Source: CALINF01 sp039990395 (GTDB taxonomy: Bacteria > Pseudomonadota > Gammaproteobacteria > Pseudomonadales > Halieaceae). From it: a stretch of DNA of 64,000 nt. Positions 53,284-61,773 of this stretch are shown here, one piece after another; position 1 is the first letter of the stretch, and each line of letters starts with the position of its first letter. The notes under the pieces were generated by a model. It did no database searches, was not told where the DNA came from, and worked only from the letters and a program-made list of their open reading frames with translations. A program made the position numbers and the translations under genes. The stretch is taken from NCBI GenBank assembly GCA_039990395.1, contig JBDXFZ010000146.1, forward strand, positions 1,612,001 to 1,676,000, given 5' to 3'.

Positions 53284-54134
53284 TTCTTACTATTTGCGAA
53301 CCAACTCACGCTGCGAGCAATTGCCTCATCCAATTGCTCGCCGCTAAATAAGTGATCGCTACCGTTATAAACATCGAGTGCTACTTTTCGACCGTGCGAA
53401 TGTAGCATCCGGGCTAACGCCTCAGAACCCTGCACGCTGGTAACTGCGTCGTCCCGGGCATGCAGAACCAGAAGCGGACTATCCAACGATTCAGGCATTA
53501 ATAACTCACTGGGCACCCTCATGGTCGACCAGATAGATGCCGATGCAACCGCGCTGCCCAGGGCGTTCAAAGCCGCCAGCGTAACCCGTCCGCCCATTGA
53601 GTGGCCGAGCATAAACCGCTGTGAGCCGTCCAGCTTATCCAAAGTATCCATGGCCAGAAATGCTGCCACTGAATCCCTTGCATAGTAGGAAGATGGAGTT
53701 TCTTTTAACGTGTACTCCAGACCGTCTGATTCGTTGTGCCCCCTGAAGTCTGGCACCAACACTACGAATCCACGATCAACCAGCGCCTGAACGACGCCAC
53801 GATAATAATCTCCCGGGCGGTCGTTCATTCCTTGTGAATTACGTCCATATTGCGGTGGGTCAGGGTGGTAGCCATGATTAAAAATAATGCTTGGCCAGCC
53901 CTGCTCGGGCGCTTTCATCGCTGGCCATAGCACCAGAGCGAATTGTTCCAGGCCATCTACTTCAAAACGCATGACCTGCCTGCGTTCTCCATTCACCGAG
54001 GGGTTTTCACGCACCAGTTCAAAACGGGCGCCCTCCTCCACCGAATCGGACAGGCTCGGCCCTTCCGCCGCAGCGACACTAACAACGGCAATACCAAGTA
54101 GAAAAGCAGCCAGGGGCCTTAAACTACTTGCCAT
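53280..54134 (-). CDS. Exported alpha/beta hydrolase
   Basis: A 284-residue serine hydrolase with a signal peptide (cleavage near VAAAEG), so it acts in the periplasm. The nucleophile elbow is GHSMGG, the acid is likely in HARDDAVTS and the catalytic His in GSDHLFSG. An AGGAG precedes the ATG. It looks like an esterase or dienelactone-hydrolase-type enzyme that could cut an ester or lactone before uptake. It is divergent from the tandem NTF2-like gene at 54225, with an operator motif between them. Confidence 0.85.
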   Translation of the reverse strand: MASSLRPLAAFLLGIAVVSVAAAEGPSLSDSVEEGARFELVRENPSVNGERRQVMRFEVDGLEQFALVLWPAMKAPEQGWPSIIFNHGYHPDPPQYGRNSQGMNDRPGDYYRGVVQALVDRGFVVLVPDFRGHNESDGLEYTLKETPSSYYARDSVAAFLAMDTLDKLDGSQRFMLGHSMGGRVTLAALNALGSAVASASIWSTMRVPSELLMPESLDSPLLVLHARDDAVTSVQGSEALARMLHSHGRKVALDVYNGSDHLFSGEQLDEAIARSVSWFANSKN

Positions 54135-54201
54135 TCACGCTCTCCTATTGGTGTGAGTACATTGCCTGCTGGCAACCGCTTCTGATACTCTGCATTGAAT
54201 T

Positions 54202-54215
54202 GAATTCGAATGCAA
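54202..54215 (+). promoter_or_regulatory. Cluster operator motif, site 3
   Basis: GAATTCGAATGCAA lies ten bases before the ATG of the tandem NTF2-like gene at 54225 and about 70 bases upstream of the divergent hydrolase. It shares the TTCGAATGCAA core. No strong -35/-10 pair is obvious around it on either strand, so the direction it regulates is not settled; either or both genes are possible. Confidence 0.55.
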
Positions 54216-54224
54216 TTTTAGCTT

Positions 54225-55244
54225 ATGAGTGCCCAAACTGATCTACATTGTAACAACAAGGCCGTGGTCGCCAAGCTTAGAAAAGCGCTTTACGACTACG
54301 ACGCCGCCCACCTTCAGAAGACGCTGAAAGACACTTTCGCCAGCACTGCAAACATACAACTGGCGCACCCTTTTGCTGCGCTTGAGGGTCCAGAATCGCT
54401 GTATCACGACGCATTTGTACCGCTCCAAATCGCAATACCCGACCTGGAGCGAAGAGACAATATCGTGATGGCAGGCCCAAGCGACCATGGTGCCAGCTGG
54501 GTCGGCTGTTGCGGATACTATACCGGCAGCTTCGAGAGGCCCTGGCTCGACATACCCGCCACCGGACATCAGGTCTCCATGCGCTTCCACGAGTTTTACC
54601 GGGTTGAGGACGGCAGGATTCAGGAGATCCAGGCACTGTGGGACATCCCCGAAGTAATGATGCAGTCTGGCGTATGGCCTATGGCACCCAGCCTAGGCCG
54701 AGAATGGCAGGTTCCGGGACCTGCATTACAAAATGGCCTCACAGAGGGGCCATGGAATAAAGCTCGCTCCCTTGACAGCAAGCTACTCGTAAGCGATATG
54801 TGCGACGCCCTGGGAAACTTCGCTTCCGGTGGTGTCGACGCTATGCAACTTGAGCGATACTGGCATCCGAAGTGTAGTTGGTATGGACCTTCGGGAATAG
54901 GCACCGGTCGGGGTATCTCCGGGTTTCGCAACTGGCACCAGATTCCTTTCCTGAACGGCCTCCCGGACCGGGTAGGCGACGCTGCTGCAGGCCATTTGTT
55001 CGCAGATGGCGATTACGTAGGCTTTACCGCTTGGCCCGGTATGCATATGAGCGTTTCCGGTGACGGCTGGCTTGGAATAGCACCTTCAGGGCAGCAAATC
55101 ACAATGCGCAGCCTCGATTTTTGGCGTTGCGAGAACGGTCTTATTCGAGAGAATTGGGTGCTGGTGGACCTCCTGCACGTATATCACCAGTTAAACGTCG
55201 ATGTCTTTGCGCGAATGCGTGAATTCAACAAAGCGCGGCGCTGA
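54225..55244 (+). CDS. Tandem NTF2/SnoaL-like domain protein (subfamily B)
   Basis: A 339-residue protein with two NTF2-like domains (about 10-155 and 185-330). Shared subfamily-B landmarks are HPF at the start of domain 1, DLERRDNIVMAG, and in domain 2 WYGPSGIG, GFTAWPGMH, GDGWLGIAPSGQQ and ENWVLVDLLHV. The genes at 55253 and 57860 carry the same landmarks. The conserved W-Y-G-P-x-G-I-G and E-N-W-V-x-x-D blocks probably line the active-site cavity. It is convergent with the next paralogue, with only eight bases between the stops. Confidence 0.8.
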   Translation: MSAQTDLHCNNKAVVAKLRKALYDYDAAHLQKTLKDTFASTANIQLAHPFAALEGPESLYHDAFVPLQIAIPDLERRDNIVMAGPSDHGASWVGCCGYYTGSFERPWLDIPATGHQVSMRFHEFYRVEDGRIQEIQALWDIPEVMMQSGVWPMAPSLGREWQVPGPALQNGLTEGPWNKARSLDSKLLVSDMCDALGNFASGGVDAMQLERYWHPKCSWYGPSGIGTGRGISGFRNWHQIPFLNGLPDRVGDAAAGHLFADGDYVGFTAWPGMHMSVSGDGWLGIAPSGQQITMRSLDFWRCENGLIRENWVLVDLLHVYHQLNVDVFARMREFNKARR

Positions 55245-55252
55245 AGGCTAAA

Positions 55253-56266
55253 TCAGGGATTGAGGATCGTACGCGTACGCTCGAGGATATCCAGCCCCTG
55301 GTGCTTGAGCCAGAATGGAATATCGATCAACACCCAGTTCTCCACCAGTTTCTCGCCCTCTCGGCGGTAAACATCAACCACACGCATATGGGTTGGCCCG
55401 CCGCCAGGCAAGCCCATAAAACCGCCGGTTGGCGTGTGTGACAAATTTGGCCAGCCAAAGAAGCACGCATAGTTGCCTTCAGCAAATCGGCTGACATGGC
55501 CGTTATAGACTTTGTCGGTCAAGCCTTCACGAAAGGGAAACTGGTGCTGCCGTTGGTAACGCGAAATCGTGTGAGTTGCGCCAATGCCTGCTGGCCCGTA
55601 CCAAGTCATATCTTCACACCAGGTTTGTGCCAGATATTCGGGAGGACAATTATCCTCCCCGGATTTATTTAGTAGATCCAGGTCTGCGATCATTTTATCC
55701 AGAAGCGATAATGTATATGCACCTTCCGCCGAATCATGATCTCCTAACTGCAATCCATCATGGGTTCGCGGGCCCGGACAAACGAAGCTTGCACCGGTTT
55801 GCGGGGGCAAAGGGTTAGCGCCGACCTGCTGCATCAGTCCAATAATGTCGCAGAACATCCCCGTCTTGATAATCCTGCCATTCTCAACACAATTGAACTC
55901 GGCGTAACGCAGCATGACCAACTTTTTAGTTGCACGTATACCCAGCCAATCCACATCAAAAAGGCCCATAAAATGACCCATGCTCATCACCCAGCGGTCA
56001 CCGTCGATCTCACTGGTACCGGCCATGAAAATATCCTGTCGCCGCTGTAGCGAACTCAAGGAACGTAACAATGGCGCCCAGAACGTTGCAGCAACCGCAT
56101 CTGGCCCTGTCAGCTCATTGAAGGGGTGACAGCCGAAGAACTGACAATCCTCACTCAAATAGTTCTCGATTACTTCTATCACGGTGGAGGCACTGGCGCG
56201 CTCCATCGCGTCGAAATACTCCAGTACCAATGATTTTTCTGCTTGATAACCACTCATCTCAATCAA
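55253..56266 (-). CDS. Tandem NTF2/SnoaL-like domain protein (subfamily B)
   Basis: A 337-residue paralogue of the genes at 54225 and 57860. Domain 1 has GCHPFNELTGPD and LQRRQDIFMAGTS; domain 2 has MTWYGPAGIGATHTISRYQR, FFGWPNLSH, GGFMGLPGGG and ENWVLIDIPFW. It is the last gene of the bicupin-NTF2-symporter-NTF2 operon on the minus strand, starting four bases after the symporter stop. Sequence divergence from its paralogues is large enough that a different intermediate or reaction is likely. Confidence 0.8.
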   Translation of the reverse strand: MIEMSGYQAEKSLVLEYFDAMERASASTVIEVIENYLSEDCQFFGCHPFNELTGPDAVAATFWAPLLRSLSSLQRRQDIFMAGTSEIDGDRWVMSMGHFMGLFDVDWLGIRATKKLVMLRYAEFNCVENGRIIKTGMFCDIIGLMQQVGANPLPPQTGASFVCPGPRTHDGLQLGDHDSAEGAYTLSLLDKMIADLDLLNKSGEDNCPPEYLAQTWCEDMTWYGPAGIGATHTISRYQRQHQFPFREGLTDKVYNGHVSRFAEGNYACFFGWPNLSHTPTGGFMGLPGGGPTHMRVVDVYRREGEKLVENWVLIDIPFWLKHQGLDILERTRTILNP

Positions 56267-56270
56267 AATC

Positions 56271-57881
56271 TCATCCGATCATAGCGTCAAAAAAGAACAG
56301 GAATAAGACACTGAAAGCGAAAACACCCAGCAACCAGTAACTGATCCGATCGACACGCCCAGGTACCACAAACCAACCATGTTCCTGCTCCGCCCTGCCT
56401 TGCTCTACAAACAACTGTTTCTGCCCGCGCACAGTGTAGGGAGAAAACTCCGACTGGCGGCCATCAAGCAGCAAGCTGGCCGATAACGACACACTCATAT
56501 TTACCGCCGCTCCAATAGCGCAATACCATGGCCAGGCGACATCTGTACGAGTTGCCACATACCAAACCACGGCAAAGCCGACGGCAACACCGACCAACAG
56601 CCCGCGCTCAGTTGTGTGCTTGGAGAAGAAACCCAGTGCAAACATGCTCAGCTTCGCGCCAACAAAATATGAGCCAACCTTGCTCAAAACCTCGAGAATT
56701 GAGCCCTCGCTCTCGGCGAACATTAATGCGGGTATCACGATCATAAACGCCCAAAACACAGTAAACGCGCGCGATACTTTGAGATAGTGTTCCCCTGACT
56801 GTCCTGGTCGGAAGTAACGCTGATAAAAATCGACCGTAGAAACGGTCGACATGGAGTTAAAGGCAGAATCGAGGCTGGACATACTGGCAGCAAGGACAGC
56901 TGCGGCGATTATGCCCATCAACCCGGGCAATCCATAGTCAGTCGCGAATTCAAGAATAATGGTATTGCCATTTTCGAACTCTCGTCCGCCGTAGTAGCTG
57001 TAAAACAGCACTCCCAACAGAATGAATAAAAAGTAGATAAAAAAGGCGACAAAGCCCATTAGCATGAAGGACTTCTTGGCGTCACCTATGTTTTTGGCGG
57101 CAAGTGTTCGCTGCACCATCATCTGGTTAGCACCATAAACTGTTACATGAAATAAGGTCATAGCAATCACACCTGACCACACCGTAGTCACCTTGGAAAC
57201 ATCCAGACTAAAGTCCAGGGCGTTGGTGCGTCCCTCGGCCTTCAACTGCGATAGCGCGTCAGCTAGCGGCAGCGGCATCTCGCCCAACAGAGCAAAAAGA
57301 ATAATGAATGCGCCCACGAAAAGTATTCCTGCCTGAATAACATCCGTCCAGATCACTGCGGCAATTCCGCCCATCATGGTATAAACCAACGCCACCAAGG
57401 TAATAATGGCGATGCAGTACTCAACCTGTAGACCCGTAATAAACTCAAGCACCAGAGAGGTGGCATATAAAACAGCAGCTGAGGTGAGTGTCTGGGAAAT
57501 CAAAAAAACACAGGACATGACGCTACGAGAGGTAGGCCCGAATCGCTTCTCCTGATAGTCGTAAATTGATGCGACACCGCTGTTGTAGAAAAAGGGCAGG
57601 AAGAAGGTAACGACAAAAAATATGACTATGGGGTAATTCAAGTGAATAGCGATTACCGACAGGCCTTCAGTATAAGACCAGGCGGGGCCGCCCAGGAATG
57701 TAAGAGCACTAACGTAAGTGCTTATAACGGACACACCGATTGCCCACCAGGGGATACTTCGGTCACCGAGAAAAAAATCCTCTGCTGACTCGATTTTCTT
57801 GCCTAGAAAATATCCAAGGCCAAGGTTCGCAACCACGTAAATACCAAGGATGGACCAATTCAGTCCGCCAAATTCTGCCAT
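56271..57881 (-). CDS. Sodium:solute symporter
   Basis: A 536-residue SSS-family inner-membrane importer with about 13 predicted helices. The sodium-site region STYVSALTFLGGPAWSY and the long AAAVLAASMSSLDSAFNSMS segment are diagnostic. Its start overlaps the end of the upstream NTF2-like gene by 22 bases. Placed between two NTF2-like genes, it probably brings the desulfated or de-esterified substrate into the cytoplasm. The substrate is unknown. Confidence 0.9.
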   Translation of the reverse strand: MAEFGGLNWSILGIYVVANLGLGYFLGKKIESAEDFFLGDRSIPWWAIGVSVISTYVSALTFLGGPAWSYTEGLSVIAIHLNYPIVIFFVVTFFLPFFYNSGVASIYDYQEKRFGPTSRSVMSCVFLISQTLTSAAVLYATSLVLEFITGLQVEYCIAIITLVALVYTMMGGIAAVIWTDVIQAGILFVGAFIILFALLGEMPLPLADALSQLKAEGRTNALDFSLDVSKVTTVWSGVIAMTLFHVTVYGANQMMVQRTLAAKNIGDAKKSFMLMGFVAFFIYFLFILLGVLFYSYYGGREFENGNTIILEFATDYGLPGLMGIIAAAVLAASMSSLDSAFNSMSTVSTVDFYQRYFRPGQSGEHYLKVSRAFTVFWAFMIVIPALMFAESEGSILEVLSKVGSYFVGAKLSMFALGFFSKHTTERGLLVGVAVGFAVVWYVATRTDVAWPWYCAIGAAVNMSVSLSASLLLDGRQSEFSPYTVRGQKQLFVEQGRAEQEHGWFVVPGRVDRISYWLLGVFAFSVLFLFFFDAMIG

Positions 57882-58864
57882 GGCCGCGCCCCGCTCTTTG
57901 TCATTACTCTCATTTGCTCGAATACATCCAGGCCCATCTGCACCAGCATATGAGGAATGTCGATGGCGACCCAGTTCTCACACAGCAGATCACCCTGGCG
58001 CCGCCAGATGTCCATTACCCTAAGCTCAAGGTGTTTTCCCGATGGCGGTAATCCAAGCCAACCGCCGCCGGTATGAGTAGCGTGCATGTGCGGCCACCCT
58101 CCCGTCGCAACGTAATCGCCATTAGCGACGGTACAAGCATGATGATCTACATCCCGGTCAGGAAAACCAAGCAAGAAGGGTCCCTGATGATGCGCCCTGA
58201 ATCCAGTAATTCCGCGTGTGGTGCCTATGCCTCCGGGGCCGTACCACAAAAAATCCGGATGCCAGAAGGTCTCCAGGTCCATGCTTTCAAGGGTGATACC
58301 GTCATACTTACGCAGGCAGTCAAGCATATCCATGATCAACTGCGCAGTGCTTGCGCTGTAGGCGGGGTCCCGGTCTGCACCGCAGATTCCATCAAGCGTC
58401 GCCGGAGGAAGTATCTGCCCTGGGTGCCCTAGAGAGGGGCGCAGGGGGTACACACCAGCCTGGTACATAGCATCAAGAAAATCCGGGATAAGGTAGCATT
58501 CGGCAATCTGATCAGCCTCTTTTCGAACCAGCTCTGTAAAGCGCAGAAAAAGAGTGCGACCCGTAGGCGGTATACCCCAGAGCGACTCACTGAAAGTTCC
58601 CACTATGTAGCCAGTACTAGCCAGCCAATGCTGCTGCCGGTATTCCCCAGGTATCTCGATAAAGACTCTACGCTCCAGATCGGGGAGCGCGCGGGCAAGA
58701 GGCAGCAAAAAATCATTCACAACCTCCTGACGAGATTGCATTGATTCAATGGGATAGGCGCAATGCCACTTTACAGACGAGGCTATACACTTCTTCGCAG
58801 CAGTATTTACGCGTTCGTCATTACCGCTACTGAGTGCACCAAAAAGTATCTCCAACACGCTCAT
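57860..58864 (-). CDS. Tandem NTF2/SnoaL-like domain protein (subfamily B)
   Basis: A 334-residue paralogue. Domain 1 has DLERRVFIEIPGE, GTFSESLWGIPPTGRTLFLRF; domain 2 has FLWYGPGGIGTTRGITGFR, GGWPHMHATHTGGGWLGLPP and ENWVAIDIPHM. It is closest in layout to the gene at 54225. It follows the bicupin gene by 68 bases and overlaps the symporter gene start by 22 bases, so it is inside the same operon. Activity unknown. Confidence 0.8.
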   Translation of the reverse strand: MSVLEILFGALSSGNDERVNTAAKKCIASSVKWHCAYPIESMQSRQEVVNDFLLPLARALPDLERRVFIEIPGEYRQQHWLASTGYIVGTFSESLWGIPPTGRTLFLRFTELVRKEADQIAECYLIPDFLDAMYQAGVYPLRPSLGHPGQILPPATLDGICGADRDPAYSASTAQLIMDMLDCLRKYDGITLESMDLETFWHPDFLWYGPGGIGTTRGITGFRAHHQGPFLLGFPDRDVDHHACTVANGDYVATGGWPHMHATHTGGGWLGLPPSGKHLELRVMDIWRRQGDLLCENWVAIDIPHMLVQMGLDVFEQMRVMTKSGARPWQNLAD

Positions 58865-58932
58865 AAGCTACGCTCTCACGCAGCAATAACAAGGAGCTAA
58901 GCCCCGGATAGTCACCAAACTTTCAAAGATAA

Positions 58933-59985
58933 CTAGCAACTCGCTTCTACCGAAGCTGCGGTTGATTCCAGAAAAGGTGCTGCAGGTTTATTACCACCGC
59001 GCACAATAAAAGCGATCAAAGGCTCGGCCCCGGTATTACTGAAACCATGCAAGAGGTGCTTGGGCACTGTGAGCACATCACCCTCAGCCATGTGCAATTC
59101 ACCACCATCCCACTGATAAGCTAATTCGCCGCGGAAAAGGTACACAACCTCTTCTTCTTGTCTTGCGTTAACAGGTAAAGATGCCCCAACTGCGATATCA
59201 AGGCGACGTACATGAAAACCATGCTCCCATCCCATTTTACCAGCAGGGATATTCTCATCGGCATTAGCGGGACCTATAATAGCTTTCTCACTGACTCCCT
59301 CGATGCCGGCAGTGAGAGAGGACTCGGCAGCATCATGCTGGTCACTCTCCCGATAGACGCACTCTAGCATCTCATCCAAGCTCATTATCCGATGCTCATC
59401 GATTTGAGCCTGGGTCGTTTTGGGCATCGGGGCAATGCCCTCGGGCACCTCTTCACCCTTGGTGGTGTCAACCAGACTGCCGTTCTCAAGAAGCACGAGG
59501 CCATACTCTTCGGCTTTTTCGAAGACATCAGGGGCCCACAGAACGCTGCCTGGATCATCCCCGCCAAGAATCGCGAAAATATACCCGACCTCATCCCCTA
59601 TGTTTTCAAAACCCCGGAAAATATCCGTGGGCAAACTGATGCAGTCTCCGGGGCCAAGTACCGCCTCACCATGTTGGCACTTGTCTCCCCACCGAAAAGC
59701 CCATTGCCCGGATTGAACAATGAACACCTCCTCTGTCTGGTGACTGTGCTGAGAATTAGTACAACCCGGCGGTTGTCGAGCACCCCCGATGTTGAAGCCA
59801 TGAGGCTCAGAGATATGAACATGCTGGTCAGGGTGCTCCGCGACACCCGGGCCTATGATTGTAAAGTTCTCTTTTTGATCGCTACCAGGCGAGTAAGTAT
59901 CCACAAACGCATTGCGACAAGCTCGTAAGGCATCATAGCGCACGAGTCGCTTTACCATTGCTTCCTGGGTCCAGCTTGAAGGCAT
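58933..59985 (-). CDS. Bicupin protein with divided metal-ligand set
   Basis: A 350-residue two-cupin protein, in size and layout like gentisate/salicylate-type ring-cleaving dioxygenases or cupin isomerases. Cupin 1 (about 60-150) has the motif-1 ligands HSHQTEE (His80, His82, Glu86), but motif 2 reads PTDIFRGFENIG with Arg where His is expected. Cupin 2 (about 255-340) has lost the motif-1 His pair (ARQEEEV) but keeps the motif-2 His in PKHLLHGFSNTG. Neither domain therefore has the full canonical set. GGAG precedes the start at 59985. It is first in a four-gene operon whose promoter carries operator site 4. Confidence 0.8.
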   Translation of the reverse strand: MPSSWTQEAMVKRLVRYDALRACRNAFVDTYSPGSDQKENFTIIGPGVAEHPDQHVHISEPHGFNIGGARQPPGCTNSQHSHQTEEVFIVQSGQWAFRWGDKCQHGEAVLGPGDCISLPTDIFRGFENIGDEVGYIFAILGGDDPGSVLWAPDVFEKAEEYGLVLLENGSLVDTTKGEEVPEGIAPMPKTTQAQIDEHRIMSLDEMLECVYRESDQHDAAESSLTAGIEGVSEKAIIGPANADENIPAGKMGWEHGFHVRRLDIAVGASLPVNARQEEEVVYLFRGELAYQWDGGELHMAEGDVLTVPKHLLHGFSNTGAEPLIAFIVRGGNKPAAPFLESTAASVEASC

Positions 59986-60061
59986 AGCTTAAATCTCCGA
60001 GAGGGCTTTTATTATCGGCAAGAAACACATTGCTCTTTTGAAAACGGCGTAACTCAGGCAA

Positions 60062-60090
60062 AATGTACTTCGAATGCAATTTTATAGCAA
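60062..60090 (-). promoter_or_regulatory. Promoter with cluster operator, site 4
   Basis: On the minus strand TTGCTA (60085-60090) and TACATT (60062-60067) are 17 bases apart, facing the bicupin operon. TACTTCGAATGCAA (plus strand, 60066-60079) fills the spacer, the same geometry as at site 1. The motif also lies upstream of the divergent amidohydrolase, so it could control both directions. Confidence 0.6.
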
Positions 60091-60109
60091 GCTTGGCTCC
60101 GAAATAACT

Positions 60110-61000
60110 GTGTACACGACTAAAAACCCCTTTATAGACGCACATCATCACCTCTGGAATCTCAAGGTCTGCCATTATCCGTGGCTGATGGCCAAGGGTG
60201 AAAAGCGATTCTTTGGTGACCCAACACCCATCCAGAAAAATTACCTCGCGCAGGATTTCCTGAACGAATCGCACCAATGCACTCCAGCTAAATCGGTGCA
60301 TATTCAGGTGGGCGCTGCTCTCCAGGATGAAATAAAGGAAACAGCGTGGCTACAGGAACAAACGCCTGTTCCGACAGCCATCGTTGCGGCCACGGACCTG
60401 TCCGCAAAAAATGTTGAAGAGCAACTGCTAAGCCACCGCGCTTATGACAAGTTGCGCGGTGTGCGACAGATTCTTGGACGACACGCTGAAGAGGACAAGA
60501 AACACAACAGTGACATGCTGCTGGAGCATCCCGGCTTCATCGCTGGACTAAAACTGCTGGAGCGCGAGGGCCTGTCTTTCGACCTCCAGATGATTCCCCC
60601 ACAAACACCACGCATCCTGAAAGCCATGGAACACGTACCCGAATTACGTATCTCCATTTGTCACGCAGGCTCGCCTTGGGACCAAAGTCCAGAGGGGCTG
60701 GCCAAATGGCGTAAAGGCATGAAAGATCTCGCGAACTTACCCAAGCTCACCTGCAAGATTTCAGGGCTGGGAATGTTCAATCCAGACTGGCAGGTTCGGG
60801 ACTTGCGCCCCATCATGCTGGACGTTATTGAGATTTTTGGCCCACAGCGCGTGATGCTAGGCTCGAATTTCCCCGTCGACAAACTCTATAGCAGCTACGA
60901 TGCTCTTTGGAACGCCTACGATGAGATCACTGCCGGCTTTAGCATTGCAGAACGCCGCAGCATGTATTACGACACAGCAGCCGAGTTCTACCAGATTTAA
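60110..61000 (+). CDS. COG3618 amidohydrolase (lactonase-like)
   Basis: A TIM-barrel metal-dependent hydrolase of about 296 residues, in the amidohydrolase-2/COG3618 group that includes L-fuconolactonase and 2-pyrone-4,6-dicarboxylate lactonase (LigI). The DAHHHLW metal motif, the CHAGSPW strand and the GSNFPVD Asp are visible. I prefer the GTG at 60110, eight residues before IDAHHHLW as in relatives; an ATG at 60074 lies inside the operator motif and has no ribosome site. It probably opens a lactone made in the pathway. Its stop is ten bases from the convergent aldolase stop. Confidence 0.85.
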   Translation: MYTTKNPFIDAHHHLWNLKVCHYPWLMAKGEKRFFGDPTPIQKNYLAQDFLNESHQCTPAKSVHIQVGAALQDEIKETAWLQEQTPVPTAIVAATDLSAKNVEEQLLSHRAYDKLRGVRQILGRHAEEDKKHNSDMLLEHPGFIAGLKLLEREGLSFDLQMIPPQTPRILKAMEHVPELRISICHAGSPWDQSPEGLAKWRKGMKDLANLPKLTCKISGLGMFNPDWQVRDLRPIMLDVIEIFGPQRVMLGSNFPVDKLYSSYDALWNAYDEITAGFSIAERRSMYYDTAAEFYQI

Positions 61001-61010
61001 CCGAAGGACT

Positions 61011-61769
61011 TCAAAGCTCGCGGAAATTCTCTGCCAGCGACCGCGCGCCCTGCAATAGAAAAGAGTGATCTGAAGACAACAGGAAAAGGCTGGCTCCCGC
61101 CTGTCGCCAGTGGGGGACTTCTTCAATATCACCAATGAACATCCCCACGGTGCGCCCCGCGGCTTTAGCAGCACTGCAAATTCGCTCTACGGCGTCGACA
61201 ACAACCTTGTCTTTAGGAGAGCTGGCACCCAGCGCTACGGTGAGATCAATACGGCCAATAAAGAAGCAGTCGATACCATCCACCGCACAGATTTCATCGA
61301 TGGCATCGAGTGCTTCCAAATCCTCTATTTGCGCGATGATGACGGATGACCCGGCGCTGTCTGATAGATGCTGTGACATCCCCTTGGTCGTGTAGCCTGC
61401 AGCCCGCGTGGAACCTGCGTATCCGCGCCCCCCTGCTCCAAACTGCCCTGCAGCCACTACCCGCTCGGCCATCTCAGGTGTAAAAACATGTGGAACCACT
61501 ACCCCCGTAGCGCCACAATCCAGTGCATTGAGCGTATGCTCGGCAGCAGCCGAGGGCACACGTACCAGCGACGGCATACCCTCACTGCGCAAGGCGTATA
61601 AACATTGATCCAGTACAACGCGATCGAAAGGGGAATGCTCTGCATCAAGACACAATACATCGAGGTCAGTTTTACCTAATACTTCGCACATCATGGGCGA
61701 CGGCGTTTTGACGAATGTACCGATCAAGGTGTCTCGTGCCGCCAGACGAGCCTTCAGGCTAATACTCAT
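61011..61769 (-). CDS. HpcH/HpaI-family aldolase
   Basis: A 252-residue class II, metal-dependent pyruvate aldolase-type enzyme. The LVRVPS arginine, DCGATGVVVPHVFTPEMAE, the GGRGYAGSTRAAGYT loop and the IAQIEDLEALD metal-site glutamate are present. Family members cleave 2-keto-4-hydroxy acids to pyruvate and an aldehyde. It is the last gene of the hydrolase-MetE-like-aldolase operon, starting four bases after the MetE-like stop. It probably performs a late carbon-carbon cleavage in the cluster's pathway. Confidence 0.88.
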   Translation of the reverse strand: MSISLKARLAARDTLIGTFVKTPSPMMCEVLGKTDLDVLCLDAEHSPFDRVVLDQCLYALRSEGMPSLVRVPSAAAEHTLNALDCGATGVVVPHVFTPEMAERVVAAGQFGAGGRGYAGSTRAAGYTTKGMSQHLSDSAGSSVIIAQIEDLEALDAIDEICAVDGIDCFFIGRIDLTVALGASSPKDKVVVDAVERICSAAKAAGRTVGMFIGDIEEVPHWRQAGASLFLLSSDHSFLLQGARSLAENFREL

Positions 61770-61773
61770 ATCA

